Of a stretch of DNA of 64,000 bases, positions 25,573-34,082 are shown in pieces. The first letter of the stretch is position 1. Each line of letters begins with the position of its first letter. Both the position numbers and the translations under genes were made by a program. Source of the stretch: Nocardioides phosphati (lineage in GTDB: Bacteria > Actinomycetota > Actinomycetes > Propionibacteriales > Nocardioidaceae); the NCBI RefSeq assembly GCF_014646375.1, contig NZ_BMNI01000008.1, forward strand, positions 95,671 through 159,670, read 5' to 3'. The notes beneath the pieces were generated by a model, which saw only the letters and a list, made by a program, of their open reading frames with translations, was not told the origin of the DNA and did not search any database.

Positions 25573-26562
25573 TCAGCCCCTGCGGTGGAGTGGCGTCCGC
25601 TCGAGTTCGGCCACGGTGGGCGCCCCGAACATCGGGAGGCCGTTCTGCTTGCGCAGCAGGCCCCAGACCAGCGGCACGAGCAGCAGCATGACCAGGCCGA
25701 CCACCGCGACGGTGATCGCCTCGAGCGTGTCCTGGCCCTCGCCGTACGGGTGCAGGCCGGCCTTGAAGAGCAGAGCCGTGCCGGACATCGTCAGCACGAT
25801 CACGATGCCGCGCCGGATGATCGACTGCGCGACGCGGGGCGCCAGGCGCGAGCCGAGGACCGTGCCGGGGACCGAGCCGAGCACGAGCGGGAACAGCAGG
25901 TCCCACTCGAGGCCGTGGATCGCGATGTTCGAGAGTGCCGCGGCGAGCACCAGCGGCACCGCCTGCATCAGGTCGGTGCCGACGAGCTTCACGGCCGGCA
26001 GGCCCGGGTAGAGCATGAGCAGCGCGATCATGATCACCGAGCCGGAGCCGACCGAGGTGACGCCGACCAGCAGGCCGCCCAGCGCGCCGACCAGCACGGT
26101 CGGCACGAGCCGGATGTGCGGGTTGGCGTCGGGCTCGCCGCCGCCGCTGTTGACCCGCCGCATGTTGATGAGCAGGCGCAGGGCGTACGTCGACGCGGCG
26201 AAGAGCAGCGCGATGCCGATGCACAGCTTGAGGGTGTTCTCGAGCTGCGCGGGGTCGTCGATGAGGCCGTTGAGCAGCCACGGACCCAGGAACGCCATCG
26301 GCACCGAGCCGGCGATGAGGTACGCCGCCAGGCGGACGTTCGGGGAGCCCTGGCGCCAGTGCGTGATCGCGCCACCGGTCTTGTAGATGGCCGCAGCGGT
26401 GAGGTCGACGGTGACGATCGCCGCCGTCTGCCCCACACCGAGGAAGATCAGCGCCGGCGTCATCAGCGCGCCGCCACCCATACCGGTCAGCCCGACGATG
26501 ATGCCGACCAGGAAGCCGGCGGTCAGGATCTGGAAGAACTGACCCGTAAGGAGATCGGCCAC
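25573..26562 (-). CDS. sulfite exporter TauE/SafE family permease
   Basis: A 329-aa integral membrane protein of the DUF81/TauE family with about eight helices in two homologous halves; each half opens with a Gly-rich segment (GFLVGIIVGLTGMGGGALMTP and, in the second half, LVGALGGLLVGVTSVGSGSV). Members export or import sulfite, sulfonates or related anions. It is divergent from cysDN, 221 bp away, so sulfite or sulfur anion efflux fits the context. The GTG at 26562 has AAGGG 8 nt upstream; the open frame reaches 26757 without homology. Substrate direction is not visible from sequence. Confidence 0.88.
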   Translation of the reverse strand: MADLLTGQFFQILTAGFLVGIIVGLTGMGGGALMTPALIFLGVGQTAAIVTVDLTAAAIYKTGGAITHWRQGSPNVRLAAYLIAGSVPMAFLGPWLLNGLIDDPAQLENTLKLCIGIALLFAASTYALRLLINMRRVNSGGGEPDANPHIRLVPTVLVGALGGLLVGVTSVGSGSVIMIALLMLYPGLPAVKLVGTDLMQAVPLVLAAALSNIAIHGLEWDLLFPLVLGSVPGTVLGSRLAPRVAQSIIRRGIVIVLTMSGTALLFKAGLHPYGEGQDTLEAITVAVVGLVMLLLVPLVWGLLRKQNGLPMFGAPTVAELERTPLHRRG

Positions 26563-26739
26563 GGTTGCACCCTTGTTCGTCTGGCGGGATGTCGCACGAG
26601 CCACAGGTGATCGGAACAGGCCGCGCGTGGTCGCAAACCTTACTGGGTCGATCGGGATTGTGGGCAAGTATCGAGGCCTCGGCGTGACCCCGGCCACGGC
26701 GCGGCGCGGACCGCGGCGGGCACGGGGCCCGCACGCGGT

Positions 26740-26745
26740 TAGGAT
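26740..26745 (+). promoter_or_regulatory. probable -10 of the cysDN promoter
   Basis: TAGGAT fits TANNNT and would start transcription about 32 nt before the cysD ATG, leaving room for the GAGAGG Shine-Dalgarno at 26766-26772. No clear -35 or known sulfur-regulator box was recognised. Confidence 0.45.
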
Positions 26746-26783
26746 GCTGGTTGCCATAAGCGACGAGAGGTCACCCCAAGCTC

Positions 26784-27698
26784 ATGACAGAAACGCACGC
26801 CGACTACCAGCTGAGTCAGCTCGACCAGCTGGAGGCGGAGTCGATCCACATCTTCCGTGAGGTCGCCGCCGAGTTCGAGAAGCCGGTCCTGATGTTCTCC
26901 GGCGGCAAGGACTCCATCGTGATGCTCCGCCTGGCGGAGAAGGCGTTCTACCCCGCGAAGATCCCGTTCTCGATCCTCCAGGTCGACACGGGTCTCGACT
27001 TCCCCGAGGTCATGGAGACCCGCGACCGGTGGGTCGAGCGGCTCGGCATCAACCTCGTCGTGGCCTCCATCGACGACGCGATCAAGAACGGCATCATCCC
27101 CGACGCCGCGAAGATCAGCCGCAACCGCCTGCAGATCCCGACGCTGCTCAACGCCATCGAGGAGAACGGCTTCACCGCCGCCTTCGGTGGCGGCCGTCGC
27201 GACGAGGAGAAGGCCCGCGCGAAGGAGCGCGTCTACTCCCACCGCGACGAGTTCGGCCAGTGGGACCCGAAGAACCAGCGCCCCGAGCTCTGGTCGCTGT
27301 ACAACGGCCGCCTCCACGAGGGCGAGCACATGCGCATCTTCCCGATCTCCAACTGGACCGAGCTGGACGTCTGGGACTACATCGGCCGCGAGCAGATCGA
27401 GATCCCGTCGATCTACTTCAGCCACCAGCGCCGCGTCTTCGAGCGCGACGGCATGCTGATGACCGAGACGCCGCTCAACCCGTGCCGCGAGGGCGAGGTC
27501 GTCTCCGAGCGCACCGTGCGCTTCCGCACCTGCGGTGACATCACCCTGACCGGCTGCGTCGAGAGCACGGCCTCGACCATCGACGAGATCATCGACGAGG
27601 TCGCGATCGCCCGCGTCACCGAGCGCGGCGCCACCCGCGGCGACGACAAGTTCTCCGAGGCCGCCATGGAAGACCGCAAGAAGGAGGGCTACTTCTGA
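26784..27698 (+). CDS. cysD: sulfate adenylyltransferase subunit 2 CysD
   Basis: The catalytic ATP-sulfurylase subunit (304 aa), which makes APS from sulfate and ATP with the GTPase CysN. It is an N-type ATP pyrophosphatase: the PP-loop SGGKDSIVML lies near residue 40, and further conserved regions are FGGGRRDEEKARAKER and PISNWTELDVWDYI. The ending TRGDDKFSEAAMEDRKKEGYF is standard. It overlaps cysN by one base (TGATG), so the two subunits are co-translated. Together with the APS kinase at 22494 it provides sulfate activation to PAPS. Confidence 0.97.
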   Translation: MTETHADYQLSQLDQLEAESIHIFREVAAEFEKPVLMFSGGKDSIVMLRLAEKAFYPAKIPFSILQVDTGLDFPEVMETRDRWVERLGINLVVASIDDAIKNGIIPDAAKISRNRLQIPTLLNAIEENGFTAAFGGGRRDEEKARAKERVYSHRDEFGQWDPKNQRPELWSLYNGRLHEGEHMRIFPISNWTELDVWDYIGREQIEIPSIYFSHQRRVFERDGMLMTETPLNPCREGEVVSERTVRFRTCGDITLTGCVESTASTIDEIIDEVAIARVTERGATRGDDKFSEAAMEDRKKEGYF

Positions 27699-28966
27699 TG
27701 GCCACTGCTGAGAAGAAGCCCATGGACCTCCTGCGGTTCGCCACCGCCGGCTCGGTCGACGACGGCAAGTCGACGCTCATCGGTCGCCTGCTGCTCGACT
27801 CCAAGTCGATCTTCGAGGACCAGCTCGAGGCCGTCGAGGCCACGTCGGTCTCCAAGGGCTACGACTACACCGACCTCGCACTGCTGACCGACGGTCTCCG
27901 CTCCGAGCGCGAGCAGGGCATCACCATCGACGTGGCGTACCGCTACTTCGCGACGCCCACTCGCAAGTTCATCATCGCGGACACGCCGGGCCACGTGCAG
28001 TACACCCGCAACATGGTCACCGGTGCCTCCACCGCCGACCTCGGCCTCGTGCTCGTCGACGCCCGCCAGGGCCTCACCGAGCAGTCGCGCCGTCACGCGC
28101 TGATCCTCTCGCTGCTCCGCGTCCCGCACCTCGTGCTCGCGGTCAACAAGATGGACCTCGTGGACTACTCGCAGGAGGTCTACGACAAGATCCACGCCGA
28201 GTTCACGCAGTTCGCGACGAAGCTCAACATCCCGGACCTCGAGGTCATCCCGATCTCCGCGCTGGCCGGCGACAACGTCGTCAACCGCTCGGAGAACATG
28301 GCGTGGTACCAGGGCCCGACGCTCATGCACCACCTCGAGCACGTCCACGTCGCCTCCGACCGCGACCTGATCGACGCCCGCTTCCCGGTGCAGTACGTCG
28401 TCCGCCCGAAGTCGGACGAGTTCCACGACTACCGCGGCTACGGCGGCCAGGTCGCCGGCGGCGTCCTGAAGCAGGGCGACGAGGTCGTCGTCCTCCCGTC
28501 CGGCATGACGTCGAAGATCGCTGGCATCGACCTCTTCGACAAGGAGATCGACATGGCGTTCCCGCCGATGTCGGTCACCATCCGCCTCGAGGACGACGTC
28601 GACGTCTCGCGCGGCGACATGATCGCCCGCGTCAACAACGCGCCGACCGCCACGCAGGACATCGACGCGATGGTCTGCTGGATGACGACCGCTCCCCTGC
28701 GGCCGAAGGCGAAGCTGGCGATCAAGCACACGACCCGCAACGGCCGCGTGATGGTGAAGGACATCCAGTACCGCCTGGACGTCAACACCCTCCACCGCGA
28801 CCAGGAGACCAAGGAGCTCGGCGTCAACGAGATCGGCCGCGTGCAGCTGCGCTGCACCGTCCCGCTGCTCGTCGACCCGTACTCCAAGAACCGCACCACG
28901 GGCTCGTTCATCCTCATCGACGAGACCACCGGCGTCACCGTCGGCGCGGGCATGATCAACGGCTGA
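27698..28966 (+). CDS. cysN: sulfate adenylyltransferase subunit 1 CysN
   Basis: The EF-Tu-like GTPase subunit of ATP sulfurylase (422 aa) that drives APS formation by GTP hydrolysis. G motifs are GSVDDGKSTLIGRLL, the switch I region SEREQGITIDVAYRYF, DTPGHVQYTRNM and NKMD. The EF-Tu domains 2 and 3 follow, ending TGVTVGAGMI. It lacks the C-terminal APS kinase fusion present in some CysNC proteins, consistent with a separate CysC at 22494. It starts at the overlapping ATG of cysD and ends at a hairpin (28984-29014). Confidence 0.97.
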   Translation: MATAEKKPMDLLRFATAGSVDDGKSTLIGRLLLDSKSIFEDQLEAVEATSVSKGYDYTDLALLTDGLRSEREQGITIDVAYRYFATPTRKFIIADTPGHVQYTRNMVTGASTADLGLVLVDARQGLTEQSRRHALILSLLRVPHLVLAVNKMDLVDYSQEVYDKIHAEFTQFATKLNIPDLEVIPISALAGDNVVNRSENMAWYQGPTLMHHLEHVHVASDRDLIDARFPVQYVVRPKSDEFHDYRGYGGQVAGGVLKQGDEVVVLPSGMTSKIAGIDLFDKEIDMAFPPMSVTIRLEDDVDVSRGDMIARVNNAPTATQDIDAMVCWMTTAPLRPKAKLAIKHTTRNGRVMVKDIQYRLDVNTLHRDQETKELGVNEIGRVQLRCTVPLLVDPYSKNRTTGSFILIDETTGVTVGAGMING

Positions 28967-28983
28967 CACACGTCGTACGCCGG

Positions 28984-29014
28984 GCGGCGGTCACCCTTCG
29001 CGGGTGGCCGCCGC
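28984..29014 (+). terminator. cysDN terminator hairpin
   Basis: A 13-bp stem (GCGGCGG-T-CACCC against GGGTG-G-CCGCCGC, one G-U pair) with a TTCGC loop, 17 nt after cysN. It is followed by CGCGCATTT like the typA terminator tail. Confidence 0.75.
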
Positions 29015-29042
29015 TCGCGCATTTCGGCGAGCGTCGGAAAGT

Positions 29043-29056
29043 GCCGGCGCCGAGCA
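29043..29056. repeat. left copy of direct repeat flanking the DUF559 gene
   Basis: GCCGGCGCCGAGCA, followed by TTGCCGAC. The same 14 bases recur at 30092-30105, followed by GTTGCGAC, on the far side of the DUF559 gene. The two copies could be the ends of an inserted cassette. Confidence 0.5.
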
Positions 29057-29078
29057 TTGCCGACCGGTCAGGCGCCGA

Positions 29079-30032
29079 TCACCCGTCGGTTTCGTACGGC
29101 GCCGACTCCTTCTGCCCCGGATAGAAGTAGCGCTTCCACTCGTCACTGAGGGGTCCGACCTCGATGCCCCGCTCGCGGAGCGCCCGGGCGACACGTTGGA
29201 TGGTGCGTGCGGGTTCGCGAGCGATGCCCTTGGAGAGCACGTCGACCTGACGCCAGCCGTCGACGTCGGCAGCCTCGCGACGATCGATGTCGGACTCCCA
29301 CTGCTCGACCACCTCGACGTGCTGGCGACCCTGGTACTCGACGGCGACCCGCGCCTCAACGTGGCCCAGGTCGTGCTTGCGGAGCAACCTGCCACCAGCG
29401 TCGCGGATCTCCACCTGTGTCTCGAGGCGAGGAAGGCCAGCGAAGTGGAGCAGCAGCCGCAGCCTCGTCTCCTGCGGCGACTCCGCGCCGGTGCGCATCA
29501 GCTCGACCGCCGCCAGGGCTGCTCGCACCCCTGGATGCGCACTCGTCCGCAGATAGTCGCGGATCCGGCTGATCGTGGTGAGCTTGCGGTGGAGCAGGGC
29601 ATCTCCAGCGATGACCAGGTCGACGAGACCGAGGACTTCGGCGAGCTGCTCGATCAGCGCCTCCGGCGACGCCACCGGCAGACCCTGGAACCAGACCGCC
29701 GGCGACCGGCGTACGACGCAGGCGATGTCGGCGTGACGCCTACGCATGCGTTCTTCCGGAACGACGACGGTGGCACGAAAGCCGCGGGGCACGGCGATGC
29801 CGTAGACCGCGGCGGCCAGCTGATGGCTCACGTGCGCGTGGCCATCGAAGAGCTTCAGGGCTGCCTGCGCCCGCAGTCGCGGTGTCACCGGCACAGTCGC
29901 GAGGACGTGGACGGAGCGATGCAGCCGCCGGAACCTCTTCGCCCGCAGCTGCCGCTCGGTCATGCCAGCGGCCAGCGCCTCCGCAGTCGTGAACGGCTGC
30001 GTCAGGACAAGGGGCTTCTCGGAACCAGGCAC
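29079..30032 (-). CDS. DUF559 (Vsr-like) protein with AbiEi-type N-terminal domain
   Basis: A 317-aa protein with two parts. The N-terminal 60-80 residues resemble the winged-helix start of AbiEi-type antitoxins (FTTAEALAAGMTERQLRAKR, then FRRLHRSVHV). The C-terminal 110 residues fit the DUF559/Vsr-like PD-(D/E)XK fold: KHDLGHVEARVAVEYQGRQH has the Asp and Glu of the nuclease core, then DIDRREAADVDGWRQVDV. It may be a DNA-binding nuclease-like factor. These solitary proteins are common in actinobacteria and no function is proven. The GTG at 30032 is assumed. The gene is flanked by short direct repeats, and a broken relative is at 15921-16189. Confidence 0.75.
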   Translation of the reverse strand: MPGSEKPLVLTQPFTTAEALAAGMTERQLRAKRFRRLHRSVHVLATVPVTPRLRAQAALKLFDGHAHVSHQLAAAVYGIAVPRGFRATVVVPEERMRRRHADIACVVRRSPAVWFQGLPVASPEALIEQLAEVLGLVDLVIAGDALLHRKLTTISRIRDYLRTSAHPGVRAALAAVELMRTGAESPQETRLRLLLHFAGLPRLETQVEIRDAGGRLLRKHDLGHVEARVAVEYQGRQHVEVVEQWESDIDRREAADVDGWRQVDVLSKGIAREPARTIQRVARALRERGIEVGPLSDEWKRYFYPGQKESAPYETDG

Positions 30033-30091
30033 TCCGCGAGCATCGAACAGAACCGCGTCGGCCGTCGGCTCTCATCCACAGGCCCTGAAGC

Positions 30092-30105
30092 GCCGGCGCC
30101 GAGCA
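30092..30105. repeat. right copy of direct repeat flanking the DUF559 gene
   Basis: GCCGGCGCCGAGCA in the same orientation as 29043-29056. It lies 60 bp beyond the DUF559 start codon. Confidence 0.5.
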
Positions 30106-30177
30106 GTTGCGACGGGGCGGACGGCAACGAGACGACCGAACGAGCCGGTCCCGGCAGAAGACGACCCCGGCGCCCTC

Positions 30178-30183
30178 TAGGGT
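30178..30183 (+). promoter_or_regulatory. -10 hexamer, leaderless promoter of the Dabb gene
   Basis: TAGGGT fits TANNNT and ends 7 nt before the ATG at 30191. Confidence 0.5.
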
Positions 30184-30190
30184 CGGATCC

Positions 30191-30467
30191 ATGCCGTTCC
30201 GCCACGTCGTCCTCTTCCGGCTCCACGAGGGCGCCTCTGCCTCCGACGCCGTCGCCGCACTCGAGGCGGCACGGCCGCGCCTCGGCGCCAGCCGCTGGAC
30301 GATCACGACCAGCCTCGACGACCGCAAGGGCACCGTGGGTGGTCGAGGACGCGACGTTCGACGACGAGGCAGCGTTCCAGGCCTGGCGGGTCTCCGAGCA
30401 GCACCTGACCGCGGTGGCCCACATGAAGGAGAACGCCGACTGGCTGGTCGGCGACTGGGTGGAGTGA
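30191..30467 (+). pseudogene. Dabb-family protein gene with a +1 frameshift
   Basis: The first half, MPFRHVVLFRLHEG ... TTSLDDRKGT, and the second half, VVEDATFDDEAAFQAW ... HMKENADWLVGDWVE, together make a typical 90-aa stress-responsive A/B-barrel (Dabb) protein, but they lie in different frames. Removing one G from the run GTGGGTGG at 30335-30342 restores VVVED and a single frame. So this is either a recent frameshift mutation or a sequence error. Dabb proteins form dimeric alpha-beta barrels, and some are cyclases or have no known activity. A leaderless promoter precedes it and an AbiE-type operon follows. Confidence 0.8.
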
Positions 30468-30477
30468 CACACGCAGC

Positions 30478-30530
30478 CTGTTCAGTTTTCAGGACTGTTC
30501 AGTTATCTTGAACGCAGGCCGAAACTGAAC
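30478..30530. promoter_or_regulatory. repeated operator and promoter of the AbiE-type operon
   Basis: CTGTTCAGTT occurs at 30478-30487 and 30495-30504 as direct repeats 17 bp apart, and AAACTGAAC at 30522-30530 is the inverted form of the first copy. TATCTT at 30504-30509 can be the -10, so bound protein would cover the promoter. GGAGG at 30531-30535 serves the ATG at 30541. Autoregulation by an AbiEi-type antitoxin through such repeats is known in the family; here it is inferred. Confidence 0.65.
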
Positions 30531-30540
30531 GGAGGCATGC

Positions 30541-31509
30541 ATGCGACCCTACGAGAGACTGGTCCTCGACCAGGTGATGATGCAGCTCGACGACCTCCGC
30601 ATCGACGCACACGAAAGTACTACCGACGAAGCACTGGCGGCACTCACCTTGCGTCGGGGGCGTTCCGAGGCGTCGTACCTCGTCGAGCTCGCCGACACCG
30701 TCCGCAACCGGATATCGCATGCGGATCCGCCGGCGAGCAGGACGCTGGCTATCTCCGACCACATCCATCCACGAACCGCCGACCTGCTGCGGCACGCGGG
30801 AGTGGAGTACGTCGACGCACTCGGCAACGCCTCACTCGAGTTCGGCGATGTCATCGTCCACGTCCGGGGGCGGCGCAGCCAACCGAAGCGGGTCGACTAC
30901 TACACCGACACGCCTCGGCTCGTCCTCCCCCGCGCCAGCGGCAACCTCTTCAGCGCGGGACGGTCTCAGGTCGTGTGCGCGCTCCTCACCTGGCCGTCGC
31001 TCTGGCATGCATCAGCACGCGAACTCGCCTCCAGCGCAGGCGTCTCCGTTGGCCTCGCCCACGGAGCCCGCAACGCGCTGCGCGATCAGGGCTACGACGC
31101 GACGGCGTCCCACGCTGACCATCGCCTGCTGGATCTGTGGGCTGCCGCATTCCCCACCGGGCTCGCCCGACGACTTCACCTTGGCGAGTTCCGCGGTGAC
31201 CCCGAGCGCCACCCCGATGGCGCGGGGATGCCGATCTACGTAGGGGGCGAGGCCGCGATCGCATCGCTCCTCCGGCCCGCCACGACCACCCTGTACACAC
31301 CCGAGCTGACTCCTCGCCTGATCATGGCCAACAGGTGGCGCACCGACGGTCCGCCCAACGTTCTCGTCCGGAAAGCCTTCTGGCACGTGCCCGACGAGGC
31401 AGCAGACCCGACGGCGACACCGTGGCCACTCGTCTATGCCGAGCTGTTCACCAGCGAGGACCCCCGGCTGCGGGATGCGGCCGAGCAGTGGAGGCGCAGC
31501 GTTGTTTGA
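30541..31509 (+). CDS. AbiEi-family type IV antitoxin-like protein
   Basis: A 322-aa protein with the layout of AbiEi antitoxins: an N-terminal region of about 100 aa and a segment HAGVEYVDALGNASLEFGDV that matches the typical YVD-GNA motif. A helix-turn-helix-like part follows (WPSLWHASARELASSAGVSV, then GLAHGARNALRDQGY), and a C-terminal domain ends PWPLVYAEL. In known systems this protein represses its own operon and blocks the AbiEii toxin. The gene has repeated operator sites upstream, GGAGG at 5-nt spacing, and overlaps the nucleotidyltransferase gene by 8 nt. Base composition is less GC-extreme than its neighbours, suggesting transfer. The family call rests on motif look and context. 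Confidence 0.75.
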   Translation: MRPYERLVLDQVMMQLDDLRIDAHESTTDEALAALTLRRGRSEASYLVELADTVRNRISHADPPASRTLAISDHIHPRTADLLRHAGVEYVDALGNASLEFGDVIVHVRGRRSQPKRVDYYTDTPRLVLPRASGNLFSAGRSQVVCALLTWPSLWHASARELASSAGVSVGLAHGARNALRDQGYDATASHADHRLLDLWAAAFPTGLARRLHLGEFRGDPERHPDGAGMPIYVGGEAAIASLLRPATTTLYTPELTPRLIMANRWRTDGPPNVLVRKAFWHVPDEAADPTATPWPLVYAELFTSEDPRLRDAAEQWRRSVV

Positions 31510-32350
31510 CCCAACTGCCGCGCATGAGGGCCTTCTGACCCCGATCGACACCGTCGTCTCCGCGCTACTCAAGAAGGCACCAGGTCTCGCTCCCGACCGG
31601 GTGATGCTCATCGGTGCCATGTGCCGCGACGTCATGCACTCAGCCCTTGGTCACGAATTCGGCACACGAGAGACCTACGACCTCGACCTGGCTCTCGGTC
31701 TCCGCTCTTGGACACACTTTGAAGAGGCCGCGAAAGCGTTCACACCTGTCTCCGACAGCGGAGTCTGTTTCCGGATCGAACACCGCGACGTGGATCTCCT
31801 CCCCTTTGGCGACGTCGAAGACCCTGTCGGCTCCGTCGAGCCCCCGACCCGTCGTGAAACGCTGAGCGTCTGGGCATTCGAAGAGATCCATGCGGACTCC
31901 TTGCCGTTGGCGCTGCCGACGGCTGGCGTCATTCGCATTCCGACCGTCCCGGGCTACGTCGCCGCGAAGGTCGGCGCGTGGCTCGATCGCTGGGAGCGCG
32001 GGGAGTACAAGGACGCGACTGATCTCGCCGTGGCACTCCACTGGTATGCAGAGTCGCGCGCTGTCACCGAGCGCCTCTATGACACGGAGGAGGGACAACA
32101 GGTCAACATCGCACACGACTTCCATGGCCTGCGTGCCGCGGCGCATCTCCTGGGGCGCGACGTCGTGAGGACGATCGGACCCGAGCGGCAACAGGAGATG
32201 CTGGCACGTTGGCCGGGCGACCAAGGGCTCCTCGAGCGGCGCCTTTCCACGGACCGCGGAACCTTCGGCGCTCCGTGGCCCGGCCGCCCGGCGCAGGCAA
32301 CGCTCGTCGCTGCGTTCACCAGCGGCCTCAGCGCGATCCCCGGAAGCTGA
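31502..32350 (+). CDS. AbiEii-family nucleotidyltransferase toxin-like protein
   Basis: A 282-aa protein of the MNT/AbiEii nucleotidyltransferase type. The core reads RVMLIGAMCRDVMH, then ETYDLDLALGL; the D-X-D pair binds metal, as in family members with GA-RD ... T-D-DFA. A later conserved stretch is AAKVGAWLDRWERGEYKDATDL. Such toxins nucleotidylate RNA or other targets and act in phage abortive infection with their AbiEi partner. The start is TTG at 31502, 8 nt inside the antitoxin gene, supported by GGAGG 7 nt upstream (31490-31494); no ATG or GTG is well placed. Target unknown. Confidence 0.78.
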   Translation: MFDPTAAHEGLLTPIDTVVSALLKKAPGLAPDRVMLIGAMCRDVMHSALGHEFGTRETYDLDLALGLRSWTHFEEAAKAFTPVSDSGVCFRIEHRDVDLLPFGDVEDPVGSVEPPTRRETLSVWAFEEIHADSLPLALPTAGVIRIPTVPGYVAAKVGAWLDRWERGEYKDATDLAVALHWYAESRAVTERLYDTEEGQQVNIAHDFHGLRAAAHLLGRDVVRTIGPERQQEMLARWPGDQGLLERRLSTDRGTFGAPWPGRPAQATLVAAFTSGLSAIPGS

Positions 32351-32352
32351 AC

Positions 32353-34080
32353 TCAGCAGGCCGGCAGCTCGACCGGTCCCCCACCGCTGTCGACGCCCGG
32401 AGTCACGCGGATCGAGACGGGCTCGCGGGACGGTGTCGTCATCCGCCAGGTGACGACGTGGTGCCCGGCAGGCTCGAGCTCGAGCGCCACGCTCGTCGTC
32501 GCGTGGCCACGATAGGGCGTCACGACGGCGTTCTCCTGGGGCTCCGCGTCAAACGTGATCCGGTCGAGCGTCCCCTCCTGTGGCGCGAAGAGCTCGACCG
32601 AGACCAGGTGCGTGCCCTTTGGGATGCCGTGGCTGCCCGGGCTCACGTACGCCGGCAGCGGCTTGCCGGCCTCGAGCGAGCTGCGTACGCCGAGGGTGCC
32701 GGTCATCGTGCGCCCGGAGGCGTCGCACGACGTCGTCTCGACGGTCACCTCCGGGTGGAAGAACCAGCCCATCTTGGAGCCCGTGGAGTCGTTGAAGTAG
32801 ACACCCGCCTGGGGTGCCGGCACCGACGCATCCGGCACCTCACCGGCCACCTGGGTGCCGGTGAGCAGCTGCTGCTCCTCGGGGTGTCTGGAGTTGACCA
32901 GCAGGCGTCCCTCGCGGGCGCCGCGGGCCAGGCCGTCGAGGAGCGCCCGTGCGTCGACCGACCCAGTCGTCAGGCGGGAGAAGACCGCGCTGGCCACCTG
33001 CTGGAACCAGCGGTCCTGCTCCAGGGGGTCGGCGTAGCGCACGTAGGCGCCGTGCAGCAGCTCGTGGGCGACATTGTCAGCGGTGAGCTCGGCACCGCGG
33101 ACCTGCACCGGACCGGTCGCGGCCAGCAGGTAGCCGAGCGCCACCGGGTCGACGGCGACCGCACCGTCGAGGGCAGGGCGACCGCTGCGGTCCCAGTGCG
33201 CCCGCCACAGCTCGGTCACGCGCGGGAAGTGCGGCGTGAACCCGGCGTCGCCGGCATAGATCGCCATCGCCGGACCGAAGCGCTCCTGCTCCTCGGCGGT
33301 CAGCGGGAGCACCTGGGCTCCGCTCGGCAGGGCCCCAGCCGGGATCTGCTCGGCGAGCTCAAGGCGCCCGTCGCGGGCTTCGAGCACCGCCAGCGCCCCC
33401 GGGAAGCCCCCGGCAGCACGAGGCTCGGCCGGGCTCTGGAAGGCGAGCAGGATCCGGCGCTCCCCGGAGCCGCCGAGCATCGTCGGGAGGAGCTCCGTGG
33501 CCACCCGGCCGGCCTCCAGCCCGTCGGCGGCGGCGTCGATGTCGTCGGTCAGCGTCCGCAGCGACCGGGCCAGCGGGCCGACGAGCCCGCTGCAGTCGAC
33601 CTCCGCGAGCTCCTCCGACGCGTCGCCGAACGCCGCGGCCGCGGCCGCCATGGGCTTGCGCAGCATCGCGATGCGGTCGAGGTCGACCTGCCCGTCGCGC
33701 GGCGCGAAGCCCTCGGGGTCGGTCACCCCGGCCTCCAGGAGCGGCCGTACGCCGTCGCGCGCGGCGGCAGCGCCGACCCGGCTCAAGGTGGCGACCGCTC
33801 GGGCGTCGTCGCCCACGAACGGCACGCCCTCGAGGACGGCCCAGGTCCACCCCGACGTACGCCGGTCGGCAGAGGCGAGGTGTGCCTCGAACCGGTCGGC
33901 GGCCTTCTCGGCGGCATCGGACGTCCCAGGGTCCTCCAGTGCCGCGCGAAGGTCGCGCGCGGCGGCCTCGCCGTCCAGCAGGTCGGAGCGGACGCCGAGG
34001 GCGACCCAGGCGGCGTACGCGAACGCCACGACGGCCGCCGCAAGTGCGGCGGCCGTCAGACGACGACGGGTGATGGTCAC
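32353..34080 (-). CDS. DUF4012 membrane-anchored protein
   Basis: A 575-aa protein with one N-terminal membrane helix (about 8-28, AAALAAAVVAFAYAAWVALG) and a large extracellular part. The conserved DUF4012 block runs from about 200 to 400, for example RRILLAFQSPAEPRAAGGFPG and AVDPVALGYLLAATGPVQV. DUF4012 resembles LCP proteins and often sits in polysaccharide clusters, where it may bind or ligate glycan lipids. The GTG at 34080 starts 2 nt after the stop of the small secreted protein upstream, so they are an operon. It ends 2 nt from the convergent AbiEii gene. Its place at the left edge of the polysaccharide locus supports an envelope role. Confidence 0.85.
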   Translation of the reverse strand: MTITRRRLTAAALAAAVVAFAYAAWVALGVRSDLLDGEAAARDLRAALEDPGTSDAAEKAADRFEAHLASADRRTSGWTWAVLEGVPFVGDDARAVATLSRVGAAAARDGVRPLLEAGVTDPEGFAPRDGQVDLDRIAMLRKPMAAAAAAFGDASEELAEVDCSGLVGPLARSLRTLTDDIDAAADGLEAGRVATELLPTMLGGSGERRILLAFQSPAEPRAAGGFPGALAVLEARDGRLELAEQIPAGALPSGAQVLPLTAEEQERFGPAMAIYAGDAGFTPHFPRVTELWRAHWDRSGRPALDGAVAVDPVALGYLLAATGPVQVRGAELTADNVAHELLHGAYVRYADPLEQDRWFQQVASAVFSRLTTGSVDARALLDGLARGAREGRLLVNSRHPEEQQLLTGTQVAGEVPDASVPAPQAGVYFNDSTGSKMGWFFHPEVTVETTSCDASGRTMTGTLGVRSSLEAGKPLPAYVSPGSHGIPKGTHLVSVELFAPQEGTLDRITFDAEPQENAVVTPYRGHATTSVALELEPAGHHVVTWRMTTPSREPVSIRVTPGVDSGGGPVELPAC

Positions 34081-34082
34081 CC

